Shown one piece after another: positions 35,948 through 41,031 of a DNA stretch of 41,031 bases; positions within the stretch are counted from its first letter, which is position 1; every line of letters starts with the position of its first letter. The notes beneath the pieces are model-generated. The model made no database searches. It had not been told where the DNA came from and saw only the letters and a program-made list of their open reading frames with translations. The stretch lies in assembly GCA_903888615.1 (NCBI GenBank), contig CAISUE010000024.1, forward strand, positions 1 through 41,031, in the 5' to 3' direction. The stretch is from an uncultured Gammaproteobacteria bacterium (GTDB lineage Bacteria; Pseudomonadota; Gammaproteobacteria; CAISUE01). The position numbers and the translations under genes are program-made.

Positions 35948-35951
<4 letters not shown>
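33828..35951 (-). CDS. icmF: IcmF, type IVB secretion system stabilising ATPase-like protein, short form
   Basis: IcmF with IcmH/DotU stabilises the Dot/Icm core complex at the inner membrane. The 707-residue product has a P-loop GTHHSGKS (71-78) and an NKxD-like TKVD (200-203). One membrane helix lies near 397-417. The C-terminal domain contains FSWPNPTGLNASGYRLQL and GVWSWLPMLAQF, the hallmark of IcmF/TssM proteins. Family members usually have two membrane segments at the N-terminus; the first 60 residues here are basic and soluble. It is also shorter than L. pneumophila IcmF (about 970) and TssM (about 1100). The Walker-B-like strand reads LFIELPAYL, with E where an Asp is typical. The start overlaps the icmH stop by ATGA. 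Confidence 0.88.
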
Positions 35952-39766
<3,815 letters not shown>

Positions 39767-39805
39767 GCTTTAGTGCTTGCACCATTTATACACAGGAATC
39801 ATTGC

Positions 39806-40396
39806 ATGAATATGCCAGCTTACCGTCAATATCCAACGCGCACGCCCGAATCGAATCGTGAGCGTGAAAAATTTTTACTTAAACTCGGCTTAGAACATTT
39901 ACTCAATGCATGGCAATGGTTTGAATGTTATCAATTAGGCCCTTATGTGGCACCTTATGCTGTGATGGATAAAGATGCGTATACCACTTTAGATGATCTT
40001 CCGCCGAGTATTCAAAGTCGGGCTAATGTGGAAATCAAAGAAGGGTATCGCATCATTAAAATGCCAGGTGCATTGACTATTTATGATTTTGGTGATTATT
40101 TAGCGACATCGGCGGGTGATCAAGATAATTTTGGTTCAACTGCCACTGGCTTACTGTTGAAAAGTGTTGAATTAATGTTAGAAACAATGGAAAACAGAGG
40201 CGCCAATCAAATTGCTTTCGATGAACATTGTCTCGATGCCGCTAAAGTGTTAGCGACGGTGTTAGCCACGGAAAAAGAGATGTTGGTATATGGCTTCGAT
40301 ATTCCACCTGAACAAAAACAAGCCTTGGAAGAATTGTTTGGTCGTCGTTTAACCAAGCGTCAATTAAACGAACTTACCGCAGAATCACCAGAGTAA
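39806..40396 (+). CDS. Unrecognised 196-residue soluble protein
   Basis: I do not recognise the family. The start at 39806 is chosen for AGGA about 8 bases upstream; the frame is open from 39773 but that start is unsupported. The protein is acidic and largely helical, with no signal or membrane helix. It has a conserved-looking middle (KMPGALTIYDFGDYLATSAG) and a second half of helices ending in a Leu/Arg/Lys-rich stretch. It sits between zapE and rlmJ on one strand, with 10 bases before rlmJ, so it is probably in their transcript. Nothing indicates its role. Confidence 0.6.
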   Translation: MNMPAYRQYPTRTPESNREREKFLLKLGLEHLLNAWQWFECYQLGPYVAPYAVMDKDAYTTLDDLPPSIQSRANVEIKEGYRIIKMPGALTIYDFGDYLATSAGDQDNFGSTATGLLLKSVELMLETMENRGANQIAFDEHCLDAAKVLATVLATEKEMLVYGFDIPPEQKQALEELFGRRLTKRQLNELTAESPE

Positions 40397-40406
40397 TGGA
40401 ATTTTA

Positions 40407-41031
40407 ATGAATTATGATCACGCGTATCATGCAGGCAATTTTTCTGATGTGTTTAAACATATCGTAGTATTAGCGATTTTGCGTAAATTGCAAAAAAAAG
40501 CCACACCGTATTGTTATTTGGAAACCCATGCGGGTGGACCTTATTACGATTTACGGGGTTATGAAGCGAATAAAACGGGCGAGGCGCTAAGTGGCATTCA
40601 AAAAATCTGGACGCTTGATTGGCAAGAACCGATCATGGTGGATTATTTAAATCTTATTCGACAAGTGTCACATTTTAATAAAGCCAGTGCCTGCAGTGTT
40701 TATCCTGGGTCCGGTGCTATTGCCGCTGAAGTGATGCGTTACCATGACCGCTGTGTGTTACAAGAATTAGCGATCAATCCTTTTATTCAATTAGAGCGTT
40801 TTTTTGAAAATAATAAGCGCGTGGCTTGTTATCATCAGGACGGTTATGCGGGTTCAAAAGCGTTTTTACCCCCGCTTGAAAAACGCGGTTTGGTATTAAT
40901 CGATCCACCTTATGAAGAAGTGCATGAATGGAAAAAACTCAAAGAATACTTAAGCTTGGCATTAAAACGCTGGCCGACGGGTATTTTTGCTATTTGGTAT
41001 CCGATCAAAGATCGCTGGAGTATTGATAAAA
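40407..41031 (+). CDS. rlmJ: 23S rRNA m6A2030 methyltransferase, partial at window edge
   Basis: RlmJ methylates N6 of A2030 in 23S rRNA. The ATG at 40407 has GGA 6 bases upstream. The first 208 residues are present: MNYDHAYHAGNFSDVFKH, LETHAGGPYYDLRGYEA, a central strand ending CSVYPGSGAIAAEVM, the catalytic LVLIDPPYEE (a DPPY motif) and FAIWYPIKD near the end. E. coli RlmJ is about 280 residues, so about a quarter is cut off by the window end. In E. coli THAG is also THAG, so the SAM-binding start is intact. Confidence 0.9.
   Translation, partial: MNYDHAYHAGNFSDVFKHIVVLAILRKLQKKATPYCYLETHAGGPYYDLRGYEANKTGEALSGIQKIWTLDWQEPIMVDYLNLIRQVSHFNKASACSVYPGSGAIAAEVMRYHDRCVLQELAINPFIQLERFFENNKRVACYHQDGYAGSKAFLPPLEKRGLVLIDPPYEEVHEWKKLKEYLSLALKRWPTGIFAIWYPIKDRWSIDK

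Overview
The window is a chromosomal segment of a gammaproteobacterium, most likely from the order Legionellales (Coxiella/Legionella relatives). Two blocks keep gammaproteobacterial core order: rpsB-tsf-pyrH-frr, and rlmN-rodZ-hisS-yfgM-bamB-der. An icmH(dotU)-icmF pair with no type VI genes around it points to a Dot/Icm-type (type IVB) secretion system and a host-associated life. Other signs of that life are large multi-pass membrane proteins of unknown function, an insertion-sequence remnant and several core loci that have lost their usual neighbours (ispG, petA/petB, sspA). No tRNA, rRNA or CRISPR array was recognised.

Layout. 1-2836: AT-rich accessory stretch with an unrecognised 656-residue membrane protein and a decayed IS3-type element. 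2837-4593 (minus): cca and an OmpA-domain lipoprotein. 4683-8751 (plus): strong sigma70-like promoter, structured rpsB leader, rpsB, attenuator-like terminator, tsf, pyrH, frr, fdxA and a low-molecular-weight phosphatase relative. 8777-9842 (minus): elbB and a small membrane protein. 10091-13562 (plus): ldhA-like dehydrogenase and tex. 13687-16331 (minus): multi-pass protein A, preceded by a perfect 18-bp inverted repeat, and yqhA. 16513-23700 (plus): ndk and the rlmN-to-der block. 23708-28129 (minus): uridine-kinase-like gene, sspB, petC, marC, accD and a site-2-protease-like gene. 28260-31996 (plus): glnA and multi-pass protein B, a paralogue of A. 32147-36580 (minus): the icmH-icmF-apbC-maf operon. 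36652-41031 (plus): ligA, zapE, an unknown gene and a partial rlmJ.

How genes fit together. The rpsB-frr block supplies translation factors and UMP kinase; rlmN and hisS also serve translation. YfgM and BamB belong to envelope protein handling, and Der to ribosome assembly. accD-marC-petC are joined by ATGA overlaps, with sspB 4 bases behind; icmH-icmF-apbC are also joined by ATGA overlaps. These couplings make the odd gene partnerships look real and not just annotation effects.

Most notable: (1) two divergent members of one unrecognised multi-pass membrane family, each behind a dyad-symmetric promoter region; (2) an IcmH without its usual C-terminal membrane anchor beside an IcmF without its usual N-terminal membrane segments; (3) a site-2-protease homologue with two expected metal ligands replaced (HExxQ, LNG); (4) cytochrome c1 without Rieske and cytochrome b partners at the locus; (5) a Cca with a degenerate HD domain and a substituted catalytic aspartate. 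All assignments rest on reading the sequence and remembered family motifs; no database search was run.
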